DNA from: Liquorilactobacillus satsumensis DSM 16230 = JCM 12392
Lineage (GTDB): Bacteria; Bacillota; Bacilli; Lactobacillales; Lactobacillaceae
DNA: 44,887 bases
Reading direction: 5' to 3'
NCBI RefSeq assembly: GCF_001435195.1
Contig: NZ_AZFQ01000053.1
Coordinates: forward strand, 95,280-140,166
In this document: one piece after another, positions 1 to 7,594 of the stretch
Layout of the letters: every line of letters begins with the position of its first letter
Position numbering within the stretch: position 1 is the first letter of the stretch
Notes under the pieces: generated by a model
What the model was told of the DNA's origin: nothing
Databases searched by the model: none
The model's input: the letters and a program-made list of their open reading frames with translations, nothing else
Made by a program: the position numbers and the translations under genes

Positions 1-24
1 CGACTTATGCCACACTCTCACTCT
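1..24 (+). repeat. Truncated end of palindromic intergenic repeat (family A)
   Basis: The window opens with the distal end of the same repeat found complete at 7291-7556, 29483-29616, 38671-38803 and 44771-44887: the arm GACTTATG followed by the tail CACACTCTC (here with one substitution). The rest of the copy lies outside the window. The remaining bases to 107 hold no recognisable gene. Confidence 0.8.
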
Positions 25-107
25 ATTCATTACAATTAAACACAGCATTCTTGCCCTTTGGCGAAATTTGTAATTTCAAAGAGCTTCAATCCATAGCCTT
101 TTTCTGC

Positions 108-1223
108 TTATGCCAAGAATTCTTTGATTGCATTGAACCCTAATTCGCGGTGACCAGCTTGACAGTGCTGCTCTCCTCCAGTTTCCTTTGTAAAAATTAC
201 CGTTTTGACTTTACCTGCATTGATAAGACCTTCCTCGATTTCAGGCAAGCGTGTACTTGGTACATATTGATCATCTTCCCCAACCAACAGCAAGACATCT
301 TGATTAATAAACGGCAAAATCGACTTCACATTATATTTTTGAAATTCTTTTAAGAGCGTAAAAGGATCACGGACTCCTGTATTTTCAATTCCCTTATTAA
401 TTTTCCAATTTAAATCCAAGTTCACTGACATCATTTTCTGAAATAGTGCATTTAACTTCTCACGTTCATTTTTTTTAAGCATTTGTTCAATTTTAGTCAT
501 TGTCTGATAAGGCAATCGTAGCCGCAACGCATCCATAAAACTATAAAAAATATCAAAAGCTGCAATTTTGGTAATTCGTTTATCAAAAGCTGCGGCTCTC
601 ATGACTAAGTAGCCCCCTAATGACATTCCAATTACACTAACATTTTTCATCTCAAAATAATCAATTATAGTCGAAATCGGTTTTTCCCAATTATGAATCA
701 ACTTGAGTCCGTTTCTAAGCGCCGTTCCTTGGCCAGGGCCATCTAAAACATAAATATTATAATCAATTCCTTTTAGATATTTGGACATTTTGACCATTTC
801 TTCCATATAGGAATCATAACCGGCAAAAAGCAGCAGATCTTTTTTGGCCCCCGGATTAATTAACTTAGTCACTGGAAGATAACTCTGTTCGTATGGCACT
901 TTGAATTGTTCATACTTAAAATCATGATAACCTTTATAAAAAGTCTCACGATACTTGTCATAGATAGTTTTAGATCGTGGATCATCCAATCCCAGATAAA
1001 ATTCGGCAGCTTGATAATAAGTGGATGCAATCTCCCAGTCACCTTTTTCCTCGCGTTCCTGGGCCTTTTCAAGCCAAGCCTGATACCAGGTTTCAGTATC
1101 TTTCAGTTGACCGACAATCTCTGCCACATCGTCTTGGACACTCTGTTCATCTTCATATTCATCATTAATGAAACGATTGATCTGCAAATTAAATTGTTCA
1201 TTATCACTATAATGTTTAAACAT
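108..1223 (-). CDS. Alpha/beta hydrolase, FrsA/Ayg1-like
   Basis: A 371-residue cytoplasmic protein without signal peptide or membrane segments. The first ~120 residues are helical and charged, and an alpha/beta-hydrolase core follows. The nucleophile elbow GMSLGGY places the serine at residue 201; GEDDQYVP (~315-322) supplies the acid, and the histidine is at 353 or 358 in GGEQHCQAGH. This layout, with a helical N-terminal domain before the catalytic core, fits FrsA/Ayg1-like or pseudooxynicotine-hydrolase-like esterases; the substrate cannot be read from sequence. The start is supported by AAGGAGG nine bases upstream. It is divergent from a TetR-family gene with 140 bp between them, so control by that regulator is likely but inferred. 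Confidence 0.85.
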   Translation of the reverse strand: MFKHYSDNEQFNLQINRFINDEYEDEQSVQDDVAEIVGQLKDTETWYQAWLEKAQEREEKGDWEIASTYYQAAEFYLGLDDPRSKTIYDKYRETFYKGYHDFKYEQFKVPYEQSYLPVTKLINPGAKKDLLLFAGYDSYMEEMVKMSKYLKGIDYNIYVLDGPGQGTALRNGLKLIHNWEKPISTIIDYFEMKNVSVIGMSLGGYLVMRAAAFDKRITKIAAFDIFYSFMDALRLRLPYQTMTKIEQMLKKNEREKLNALFQKMMSVNLDLNWKINKGIENTGVRDPFTLLKEFQKYNVKSILPFINQDVLLLVGEDDQYVPSTRLPEIEEGLINAGKVKTVIFTKETGGEQHCQAGHRELGFNAIKEFLA

Positions 1224-1363
1224 TTAGCTCATCCTCCTTCATCTAACTACATTTAATTTTAATGAAGAAAACAAACGTTACAATAAACAATCTGCAGCAA
1301 AGTAAAGGATATGCTACCCTTTAAAGTAAAGTGTCCGTTAAGCTACCTTAAGGAGGAATTCAA

Positions 1364-1924
1364 ATGCCCGAAGATAAACGTATTCTCAAAACCCGTAAAG
1401 TGATTATCAGTGCTTTTTTTACCCTACTGCAGAAAAAGGACTTTAGTAAAATCACAATCAAAGAAATTAGCACAGTTGCACTAATTAGTAAGTCAACTTT
1501 TTACGATCATTACCTCGATAAATATGACTTAGTTGAAAAAATAGTTGCGAGATACTCAGAAAATTTTACCCGCTTAATTGAGCAGCGCTTTGCATCAATT
1601 GCAGCACACACTACTCCAAAAATCATGGAGCAAATTATTGCAACTATCAGTCATGATCAAGACAGAATTAATGCACTTTTTAAGGTCCATCTTTCCAATG
1701 CAGACTTGGCAGCGAATTATTCTGCAATTTTATATCAGGCAGCGCTGAACTATTTTAAGACCTCACCTAAAAAGTATCGTTTTACTAACGAATTCATGGC
1801 ACAACTATATGCAGAATTCGCATTAGCATCTATGCGTTTTTCTCTGCACAGCCCAGATTCATCGCGCGCCCAGCAAGTCGAAATAATTTCCCTATTGCAA
1901 AAGCAATTATTACAAGTACTGTAA
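1364..1924 (+). CDS. TetR-family transcriptional regulator
   Basis: 186 residues. The N-terminal helix-turn-helix has the TetR signature (ITIKEISTVALISKSTFYDHY, key residues about 31-51), followed by an all-helical ligand domain. AAGGAGG lies seven bases before the ATG. The divergent 140-bp region contains the direct repeat AAAGTAAAG at 1299-1307 and 1323-1331, which could be a binding site but is not palindromic as TetR operators usually are. It resembles the second TetR protein of this window (9475-10014) in length and architecture. The likely target is the divergent hydrolase. The stop codon is only seven bases from the end of the convergent GH8 gene. Confidence 0.9.
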   Translation: MPEDKRILKTRKVIISAFFTLLQKKDFSKITIKEISTVALISKSTFYDHYLDKYDLVEKIVARYSENFTRLIEQRFASIAAHTTPKIMEQIIATISHDQDRINALFKVHLSNADLAANYSAILYQAALNYFKTSPKKYRFTNEFMAQLYAEFALASMRFSLHSPDSSRAQQVEIISLLQKQLLQVL

Positions 1925-1931
1925 TCAGATG

Positions 1932-3044
1932 CTATAACCCGGCAATGGCAGTTAGCGTCACTATCGTCGCCTGATAATAATTAGTAGGATCAACTTTTTG
2001 CATAAAAATATACTTCTCTTGCTGCACCAACTTGTAAAACTGTGAATTCTGCATTGCAGCATACAAAATTGGGGCTGCAAAACTAGCAGATTGATAGTCG
2101 TTTAATTTCTTACCATTTAACTGATATCCACCTGTAATGTATTCTTGTTTCATAAAAAATTTCATCATCTTTCGAAGAACAAGCTGTGCGTGCTTATCTT
2201 TGCTTTGTGCAAGATTATAGGGCAAGCGACAGGCATTATAGGAATAATAACCATCATCCCGATACTTAACTGACACACTCTGTGCCTTTGCAGCCACAAC
2301 CTTGCCATCATGTTTAATCCAAGCAAAATCTGGGAGCAGTCCGGTTGCATGTTGTGCACTTAAGCGCTGAAGTTGCTGCAGCATCGACTTTTTAATCGTT
2401 AACCAAGTAGGATCATCTGTGAAACGATAGAATTCATCAAATTGTGCAGGCAAAGTATCTGAAGTCCTTAATAAATTGCTATACTTATCACTTCCAGTTG
2501 CCCAATTACCGACTGTCAAGCAGCCGGTAGCAGTATTATAATCATATTTCAAGATATCACTAAGTAATTTGTTAGCTTGTTTGCGGTAAAGAGCCGCACT
2601 TTGCGGCCAAATTTTAGCTGCCTGCAATAAAGAATATGCAATGTATAAATCACCATCGGTAGCATTATTTTTAAATTTGACTGTCCTCTTTTTTGAAATT
2701 ACCTGTTTCCATGACATTAGCTGTGTTCCTTCATCTCTATTTTTAAGATAGTAGTTAAAGAGACGGTTAAAGTCTGGTTGCGAAGCATATCCATTCTTTG
2801 CTGCTTTTACGGTTAACAAAAGGCCATAGCCCTGTCCTTCTGAAAGAACCGTTACTTTATGTTGACTGTTATTGGTCTGTATATAAGCTTGGTTCTTATT
2901 CGTCACCAAGAAAGCTGTCCGCCATTGTTCATAAATATTTTTTTTAAGATATTTTGCACTATTTGTTCTCACAAAAACGACAGTCCAGATAAAAGCTATC
3001 AAAATAGAAATAAATGAAAAATAGATTATCAGCGTTTTTTTCAC
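1932..3044 (-). CDS. Glycoside hydrolase family 8, membrane-anchored, EPS-associated
   Basis: 370 residues. One N-terminal hydrophobic helix (about 5-25) that should anchor the protein outside the membrane, then a GH8 (alpha/alpha)6 domain. The motif SEGQGYG puts the general acid at Glu69, and the second conserved acidic site is Asp130 in ATDGDLYIAY. GH8 members act on beta-glucans, chitosan or xylan; BcsZ is the cellulose-operon member and PssZ the Listeria exopolysaccharide member. It follows the GT2 synthase by 11 bases and starts at GTG behind AGAGGAG, so it is the last gene of the exopolysaccharide operon. The inferred role is trimming or release of the polymer made by the GT2 enzyme. 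The polymer itself is unknown. Confidence 0.88.
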   Translation of the reverse strand: MKKTLIIYFSFISILIAFIWTVVFVRTNSAKYLKKNIYEQWRTAFLVTNKNQAYIQTNNSQHKVTVLSEGQGYGLLLTVKAAKNGYASQPDFNRLFNYYLKNRDEGTQLMSWKQVISKKRTVKFKNNATDGDLYIAYSLLQAAKIWPQSAALYRKQANKLLSDILKYDYNTATGCLTVGNWATGSDKYSNLLRTSDTLPAQFDEFYRFTDDPTWLTIKKSMLQQLQRLSAQHATGLLPDFAWIKHDGKVVAAKAQSVSVKYRDDGYYSYNACRLPYNLAQSKDKHAQLVLRKMMKFFMKQEYITGGYQLNGKKLNDYQSASFAAPILYAAMQNSQFYKLVQQEKYIFMQKVDPTNYYQATIVTLTAIAGL

Positions 3045-3055
3045 AAGATCTCCTC

Positions 3056-4366
3056 TTAGTCGTCAAACCGTTTTGTTTTAACCCATACATTCCCATCACG
3101 CCGTAACAGACGATCTAGTGTGACAGAAACGACTGCAGAAATTGAAACAATAATAAAAAGCTGCGAATAACTGAAATAAGAAGCTAAGCCCAGCCAGATT
3201 TGTTCAGAAGTTGCCTGCCCAAATTGTGTGACCAAGGCAATACTGATTTGCAGCAAGTACAGCAAAATCATCAATGCCCAATTAAAGAACAAAATTTGCG
3301 TAATATAAATATTACTTGCCGAAAACATAAAGGGCAACTGTAGATTTGGTATGAAGATCCCAGCTGCTAGAATTGCGGCGTTGGAAAAGAAAATAATGTC
3401 TGACAAAATAATTGCACAATTGAACCACAGAAAAGTACAAACATAATAAAATGTTTCCAACTTAACTCTCCAATTACTGCTGTCAAAAAGATGTTTAAAA
3501 TTTGAAAGGACGACTTCGTAATTTCCTTTCGCCCAGCGTTTGCGCTGCAGGTAATAAGTTTTAAGTGTCTCTGGTTCCTGTTGAAATGCTTCAGAGTTGT
3601 ATGCCAAAGCAATCAATTTCCCACTTTGCATAATTTTGAAAGAAATATCTGTATCTTCTGTCAGAGCCCCGTTACGCCAACCGCCAATTTTTTTGACAAA
3701 TTCAGTTTTAATGATAAAATTTGTCCCCGGAATACGTCCAATTTTGAACAAGTGCCAGAGTCCGATATGCTGGATTCTTTGGGTAACAACAATTTCTTGA
3801 TTAATACAACGTGTTAAAAAATTCTGAGTGGCATTTCGTGTTTTGTTGCGTCCAAAAGCTGCAACATACCGTTCAGGATCTTCGAGTGCCTTAGCCACCA
3901 AAAAATACAATGCATTTTTCTCAGGCATTGCATCTGCATCATAAACCGCAATGTATTCACCATGTGCAATTTTCAAGGCATCATTTAAAACTCCTGCTTT
4001 CCCCCCACTTCCGCTACGTTTGATAATTTTAATATTTCTTTTTCGATACTGTGCAAGCTGTGCAGTCGCCTGCATTACTTGATAGGTCTGATCTTCACAG
4101 TTATCCGCAAACAATAGCAGTTCCACTGCTGCTTGCGGATAATTCATATTAAGAATTGCTTGCACTGTCTGCGAAATCACGACTTCTTCATTATGCGCTG
4201 GCACCACAATTGAGATCAGCGGCGCTTGTGGCAGCTGTGTAACCGTAGCTCTCACATGGCTATTTTTTAACCAAAAATGAGTTGCTCCTGTGAGAATTAC
4301 CAAAGACAGCCCTAGTGACAGCCAAATAGAAATTAACGTAATAATCATTACCATTTGATTAATCAT
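3056..4366 (-). CDS. Processive family 2 glycosyltransferase (beta-glycan synthase)
   Basis: 436 residues, inner membrane. A hydrophobic helix at about 6-28, then a cytoplasmic GT-A domain with all processive GT2 landmarks: VPAHNEE (55-61), DAD (143-145), TED (236-238) and QRKRW (274-278), followed by about four C-terminal membrane helices (~300-425). This is the cellulose synthase/PgaC plan, which couples sugar polymerisation from UDP-sugars to export. There is no PilZ domain, so regulation by c-di-GMP, if any, has to come from a partner; the first gene of the operon supplies a plausible one. The start overlaps the stop of the 47-residue gene by eight bases, implying translational coupling. 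Polymer identity (GlcNAc, ManNAc or glucose) cannot be read. Confidence 0.9.
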   Translation of the reverse strand: MINQMVMIITLISIWLSLGLSLVILTGATHFWLKNSHVRATVTQLPQAPLISIVVPAHNEEVVISQTVQAILNMNYPQAAVELLLFADNCEDQTYQVMQATAQLAQYRKRNIKIIKRSGSGGKAGVLNDALKIAHGEYIAVYDADAMPEKNALYFLVAKALEDPERYVAAFGRNKTRNATQNFLTRCINQEIVVTQRIQHIGLWHLFKIGRIPGTNFIIKTEFVKKIGGWRNGALTEDTDISFKIMQSGKLIALAYNSEAFQQEPETLKTYYLQRKRWAKGNYEVVLSNFKHLFDSSNWRVKLETFYYVCTFLWFNCAIILSDIIFFSNAAILAAGIFIPNLQLPFMFSASNIYITQILFFNWALMILLYLLQISIALVTQFGQATSEQIWLGLASYFSYSQLFIIVSISAVVSVTLDRLLRRDGNVWVKTKRFDD

Positions 4367-4502
4367 CTTTTTTTACCGCCTTAAAATTTTTGCTGACTCT
4401 ATGAAAAATTACCAGATGACAGATGAAAAGTGCAATCGTGCATACTCCAAAAAACACACTGATAATTAGCGCCAATATAAAGAAAAAACCTGTTAGATTC
4501 AT
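4359..4502 (-). CDS. Small single-pass membrane protein of the EPS operon (47 aa)
   Basis: I choose the ATG at 4502 because AAAGGAG lies six bases upstream and overlaps the stop of the preceding gene; a longer reading from 4544 would have no ribosome binding site. The peptide is one hydrophobic helix (about residues 4-31) and a basic tail ending in KAVKKDD. I do not recognise the family. It sits between the degenerate GGDEF protein and the GT2 synthase and overlaps the synthase by eight bases, so it is probably an accessory subunit of the synthase complex, by position comparable to PgaD or other small synthase partners; this is inference from context only. Confidence 0.7.
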   Translation of the reverse strand: MNLTGFFFILALIISVFFGVCTIALFICHLVIFHRVSKNFKAVKKDD

Positions 4503-4512
4503 ATGAGCTCCT

Positions 4513-5373
4513 TTATTGATATTCCACCACGATATCCGTTTCAAATTGTCTTTTTAAATTGTTATCCAATTCTTTGAATGTATTAAATTTATCGATATTC
4601 TGTGCATTTACACTTTGATAGGCATACTTATATTGCAAATCATGGCTTACACCCTGATCAGCATATTTAATTTTATCCAAATCGCCCTTCATCTTACGAT
4701 CAAGATGGTTCTTCAGATTTACATGTTGTTGTGTTGAAAAAATTAAAAATGTCCCAGGATCTGTATAATAAAGAACTTCATCTGGTAATCGATCTTTTTT
4801 TAAACTGTCAGCGATCTTCTTCAAAACTCGGTTGTATTCACTGGAATTAAGTTGCATATACTGTCTGTTATGTGCCCAGTTAATACAAATCACCTCAATT
4901 GTTAATTTCTCATTTTGAGCATCTCTAATAAAAGAAAGATAATGTGCATAAAAACGTGCTGCATTCTTCTTATTTTTTAGTTTAGTAACCGAGTTTACAT
5001 GATTAGTATACGTAATAATATTATTTTGATCGGACAAGGCTGATCCTCGAATCCCTCCCAACGATTTAACATAAGCTCCCAACATACTGAAAACTGGAAT
5101 TGTAAAGATCAACACCAACCGTTCAATAAAGGGCAGGTAAACAATGCCCACCATCATAATCACGCTGCCAATAATCGTCACAAAAATAATAAGCCACGTT
5201 AATAAAACATTAGGCAGCACAAATGCGCTCACTAAACCCAAAAGGCTCAAAATCGAAACTGGTAAAAGAATGTCTACCAACATGTTCTGTGTTAGATCTA
5301 ATACTAAAATCAACGTAAATACCAATAAAACTATTGCATATTCCAATTTAAACGAATTCAATAATTTCCGCAT
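4513..5373 (-). CDS. Membrane protein with degenerate GGDEF domain, putative c-di-GMP receptor for EPS synthesis
   Basis: 286 residues. Four hydrophobic helices (about 12-30, 34-53, 57-76, 80-100) and a C-terminal domain with GGDEF topology: NSVTKLKNKKN (~127-137) matches the usual DxLTGLxNRR start. At the catalytic position the sequence is YYTDPGTFLIF (202-212), so GGDEF is lost and cyclase activity is not expected. The inhibitory-site motif is present: Arg195-Leu-Pro-Asp198 lies just upstream at the canonical distance. PelD of Pseudomonas and the degenerate-GGDEF receptor of the Listeria pss locus bind c-di-GMP through such sites, so this is likely the c-di-GMP sensor that turns on the GT2 synthase. 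First gene of the operon; GAGGAGA precedes the ATG. Confidence 0.8.
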   Translation of the reverse strand: MRKLLNSFKLEYAIVLLVFTLILVLDLTQNMLVDILLPVSILSLLGLVSAFVLPNVLLTWLIIFVTIIGSVIMMVGIVYLPFIERLVLIFTIPVFSMLGAYVKSLGGIRGSALSDQNNIITYTNHVNSVTKLKNKKNAARFYAHYLSFIRDAQNEKLTIEVICINWAHNRQYMQLNSSEYNRVLKKIADSLKKDRLPDEVLYYTDPGTFLIFSTQQHVNLKNHLDRKMKGDLDKIKYADQGVSHDLQYKYAYQSVNAQNIDKFNTFKELDNNLKRQFETDIVVEYQ

Positions 5374-5704
5374 ATTCTCTCCTCGTATTTTTTCCCTTTC
5401 TTTTCAGCAACAAAGCTTAAAAACAAGTTTAAAAATGTAAACACCTTGCAAATTCGCATAGCATTTTCAAAGATTGCGCATTTATTATGTTCATTATTTA
5501 ATGAAACATATTTAAATAACATATCCATCTTTACTTTAAATCTCTAAAAATTCCGCTAAAAAGTCTTATATATCAATCATTTTTTTAAAGAAACTCATTT
5601 TGTAATTAAAAGTATAACCGAAACGTCTCTATGAAAACAAGAATGAAAACCAATTGTGATAAAGCACTTGATTTGTCATGTTTTTCTTTTCTCCACGAAT
5701 AATC
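5374..5704. other. Intergenic region upstream of the EPS operon
   Basis: About 330 AT-rich bases between the divergent EPS operon and the trp promoter. It must hold the EPS promoter (minus strand), but I could not pick a convincing -35/-10 pair. The only long minus-strand reading frame here (5606-5800) runs across the trp promoter and leader and has no ribosome binding site, so I regard it as chance. No repeat or RNA gene recognised. Confidence 0.5.
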
Positions 5705-5733
5705 TTGACGCCTTTCATTTTTTGTATGATAAT
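5705..5733 (+). promoter_or_regulatory. Sigma-A promoter of the trpB leader
   Basis: TTGACG at 5705-5710 and GATAAT at 5728-5733 with a 17-base spacer. Transcription would start near 5740, about 28 bases before the leader peptide start codon and 263 bases before trpB. Confidence 0.75.
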
Positions 5734-5767
5734 GATAACAATCTTTGGAGAAGGGACGGATCATACT

Positions 5768-5806
5768 ATGAAGTTTACTTTTGGTACCTGGCAATGGCAT
5801 AGGTAA
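5768..5806 (+). CDS. trpB leader peptide, 12 codons with two Trp codons
   Basis: ATG to TAA encodes MKFTFGTWQWHR. Two of twelve codons are TGG (5789-5791 and 5795-5797), which is far more than expected by chance in such a short frame and is the hallmark of a ribosome-stalling tryptophan leader. A purine-rich AAGGGACGG stretch about 9-11 bases upstream can serve as ribosome binding site. It lies between a good promoter and a strong intrinsic terminator, upstream of trpB. Too short to be found by ordinary gene callers. Confidence 0.75.
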   Translation: MKFTFGTWQWHR

Positions 5807-5938
5807 AAGGTAAGTTTGCTAAAACAGCGTAGACTTACTTTAATTCTTTGGTGTTAAAGAGAGTCTATGCCGGTATGATGATCCCAGTACAACGGATAAT
5901 TACTCAACCGCGTAGTCTATACACTATGCGGTTTTTTG
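5807..5938 (+). promoter_or_regulatory. Tryptophan attenuator: competing hairpins and terminator before trpB
   Basis: Arms in order: 0 = 5808-5820 (contains GTAAGT and GCT), 1 = 5826-5838 (AGC, GCGTAGACT, ACTTAC), 2 = 5862-5870 (AGTCTATGC), 3 = 5906-5918 (contains GCGTAGTCT), 4 = 5923-5933 (ACTATGCGGTT). Possible pairings: 0:1; 1:2 (9 pairs, one wobble); 2:3 (8 of 9); 3:4, a terminator stem followed by six T at 5932-5937. A ribosome reaching the leader stop would cover arm 0, free arm 1 to pair with 2, and let terminator 3:4 form. A ribosome stalled on the Trp codons would leave 0:1 and 2:3, giving read-through. The wiring is inferred; the complementarities are seen. Confidence 0.7.
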
Positions 5939-6002
5939 TTTCTTCATTATTCCCCCTAAACTCTCTTTCAAAAATAATTTAAATTAAAAGGAGCGTACAA
6001 TT

Positions 6003-7187
6003 ATGAATACAACAAAAAAAGGCTACTTCGGTGAATTTGGTGGGCAATATGTTCCTGATAAAGTTAAGCTGGCTTTGAATGAACTTGAAAAAACCTACTT
6101 TACGTACAAAGACGACCCCGCTTTTAGAGAGGAATTAGCTTATTATTTACGTGACTATTCTGGACGTGAGACCCCACTTTATTACGCTGAAAGTCTGACC
6201 AAATATCTAGGTGGTGCTAAGGTCTACCTAAAACGAGAAGACTTAAACCATCTAGGAGCTCACAAGTTAAATAACGTCTTGGGTCAGGTTTTACTTGCAA
6301 AACGACAAGGTAAGAAAAGAGTTGTCGCTGAAACTGGAGCTGGTCAACATGGAGTTGCAACAGCCGCTGCGGCAGCTAAATTCGGGATGCATTGTGATAT
6401 CTTTATGGGCGCTGAAGATACTGCTCGTCAAAAATTGAATGTTTTCCGCATGGAACTGATGGGAGCAACCGTTCATCCTGTCACAGCAGGCACTGCAACT
6501 TTAAAAAATGCTGTTGACGCTGCCTTAGGCTATTTTGCTGAACATTTAGCAGACACTTTCTATGTTCTCGGCTCTGCAGTCGGACCATACCCTTACCCAA
6601 TGATTGTCAAAGATTTCCAAAGTATCATCAGTAAGGAAGCTCGTAAACAAATTCTAGCTAAGGAAGGCCGTTTACCTGATGCAGTGATTGCCTGTGTTGG
6701 TGGAGGATCAAATGCGATCGGTGCTTTTGCAGAATTTATTGCCGATCAGGATGTACGGCTAATTGGAGCCGAGGCTGCTGGCAAAGGAGTCGACACACCT
6801 GAAAATGCAGCTACCATGACTAACGGTACGATTGGAATTTCAGATGGTATGAAGACTTACGTTTTACAAGATGAAAAGGGCAATGTCTTGCCAGCTTATT
6901 CTATCTCAGCTGGCCTGGATTACCCGGGGGTCGGTCCGGAACATTCCTTCCTCAAGGACACTAAACGTGCAGAATATGTGCCGATTACTGATCAAGAGGC
7001 TGTGGATGCTTTTGAACTGCTGTCTAAAACCGAGGGAATTATTCCAGCACTAGAAAGTTCCCATGCTCTGGCGGAAGCAACCAAGCTGGTGCCCACAATG
7101 AACAAAGATCAGATTGTGATTGTTAATGTTTCTGGTCGTGGTGATAAAGATGTTGAACAGGTTGCACGCTTTATGAAGAAAATTTAG
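6003..7187 (+). CDS. trpB: Tryptophan synthase beta chain
   Basis: 394 residues, the usual length of the classical TrpB1 type. It makes L-tryptophan from indole and serine with pyridoxal phosphate. The PLP lysine is Lys88 in [18 protein letters not shown] (~114-122) and the phosphate loop [10 protein letters not shown] (~230-239) are intact. The ATG follows AAGGAG by about eight bases. No trpA or other trp genes are in the window, so here TrpB either works with genes elsewhere or scavenges free indole. Expression is predicted to be controlled by the leader peptide/attenuator immediately upstream. A strong hairpin terminator follows at 7253-7295. Confidence 0.97.
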   Translation: MNTTKKGYFGEFGGQYVPDKVKLALNELEKTYFTYKDDPAFREELAYYLRDYSGRETPLYYAESLTKYLGGAKVYLKREDLNHLGAHKLNNVLGQVLLAKRQGKKRVVAETGAGQHGVATAAAAAKFGMHCDIFMGAEDTARQKLNVFRMELMGATVHPVTAGTATLKNAVDAALGYFAEHLADTFYVLGSAVGPYPYPMIVKDFQSIISKEARKQILAKEGRLPDAVIACVGGGSNAIGAFAEFIADQDVRLIGAEAAGKGVDTPENAATMTNGTIGISDGMKTYVLQDEKGNVLPAYSISAGLDYPGVGPEHSFLKDTKRAEYVPITDQEAVDAFELLSKTEGIIPALESSHALAEATKLVPTMNKDQIVIVNVSGRGDKDVEQVARFMKKI

Positions 7188-7252
7188 CAGAAGTGCTGAC
7201 ACCCAGCGTTCAGCCACCGGGGCCTAAGTCTTAAATACAAGATAAAAACTAA

Positions 7253-7295
7253 GGGGGCTATGACAAAAGTTAAATTTTGTCATAGCCCCTCTTTT
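7253..7295 (+). terminator. Intrinsic terminator after trpB
   Basis: Perfect 15-bp stem GGGGCTATGACAAAA / TTTTGTCATAGCCCC (7254-7268 with 7275-7289), then CTTTT. The stem core AAAA-GTTAA-TTTTG recurs in the terminators at 29446, 38805 and, more loosely, 22741 and 15893. Confidence 0.85.
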
Positions 7296-7556
7296 ATTCC
7301 AGATAAACGTGTTCCATAAGTCAAAATTCTCCGTCTAACTTCGAATTACTCATCGCAAAGTACTCGCTATGTTCGTAATTTCGAGTTAGTACTCAAATTT
7401 TCCCGACTTATGTCACACTCTCTCTTTTATTCCGGATAAACGTGTTCCATAAGTCAAAATTCTCCGTCTAACTTCGAATTACTCATCGCAAAGTACTCGC
7501 TATGTTCGTAATTTCGAGTTAGTACTCAAATTTTCCCGACTTATGTCACACTCTCT
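7291..7556 (+). repeat. Two tandem copies of palindromic repeat family A (133-bp period)
   Basis: The unit starts CTTTTATTCC, runs through ATAAACGTGTTC and ends CACACTCTC; it occurs at 7291-7423 and again at 7424-7556, nearly identical. Each unit folds as one long imperfect hairpin: CATAAGTC / GACTTATG outer arms (7316-7412 and 7449-7545), then AAAATT / AAATTTT, CTAACTTCGAATTAC / GTAATTTCGAGTTAG. No reading frame is conserved. It looks like a non-coding, MITE- or REP-like element. It is placed between convergent trpB and the drug-pump gene. Confidence 0.85.
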
Positions 7557-7594
7557 CCTTTTGTATAGTTGATTAGCGGCATACTTCTTTAAAG

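Noticed and set aside
4513-5373. Active diguanylate cyclase
   Set aside because: The GGDEF catalytic motif is replaced by TDPGTF; only the RxxD receptor site is kept.
5606-5800. 64-residue minus-strand reading frame
   Set aside because: It lies across the trp promoter and leader peptide, has no ribosome binding site, and shows no recognisable protein features.
7291-7556. Possible CRISPR or CRISPR-like array
   Set aside because: The 133-bp period has only two units with no unique spacers, and single copies are dispersed; no cas genes present.
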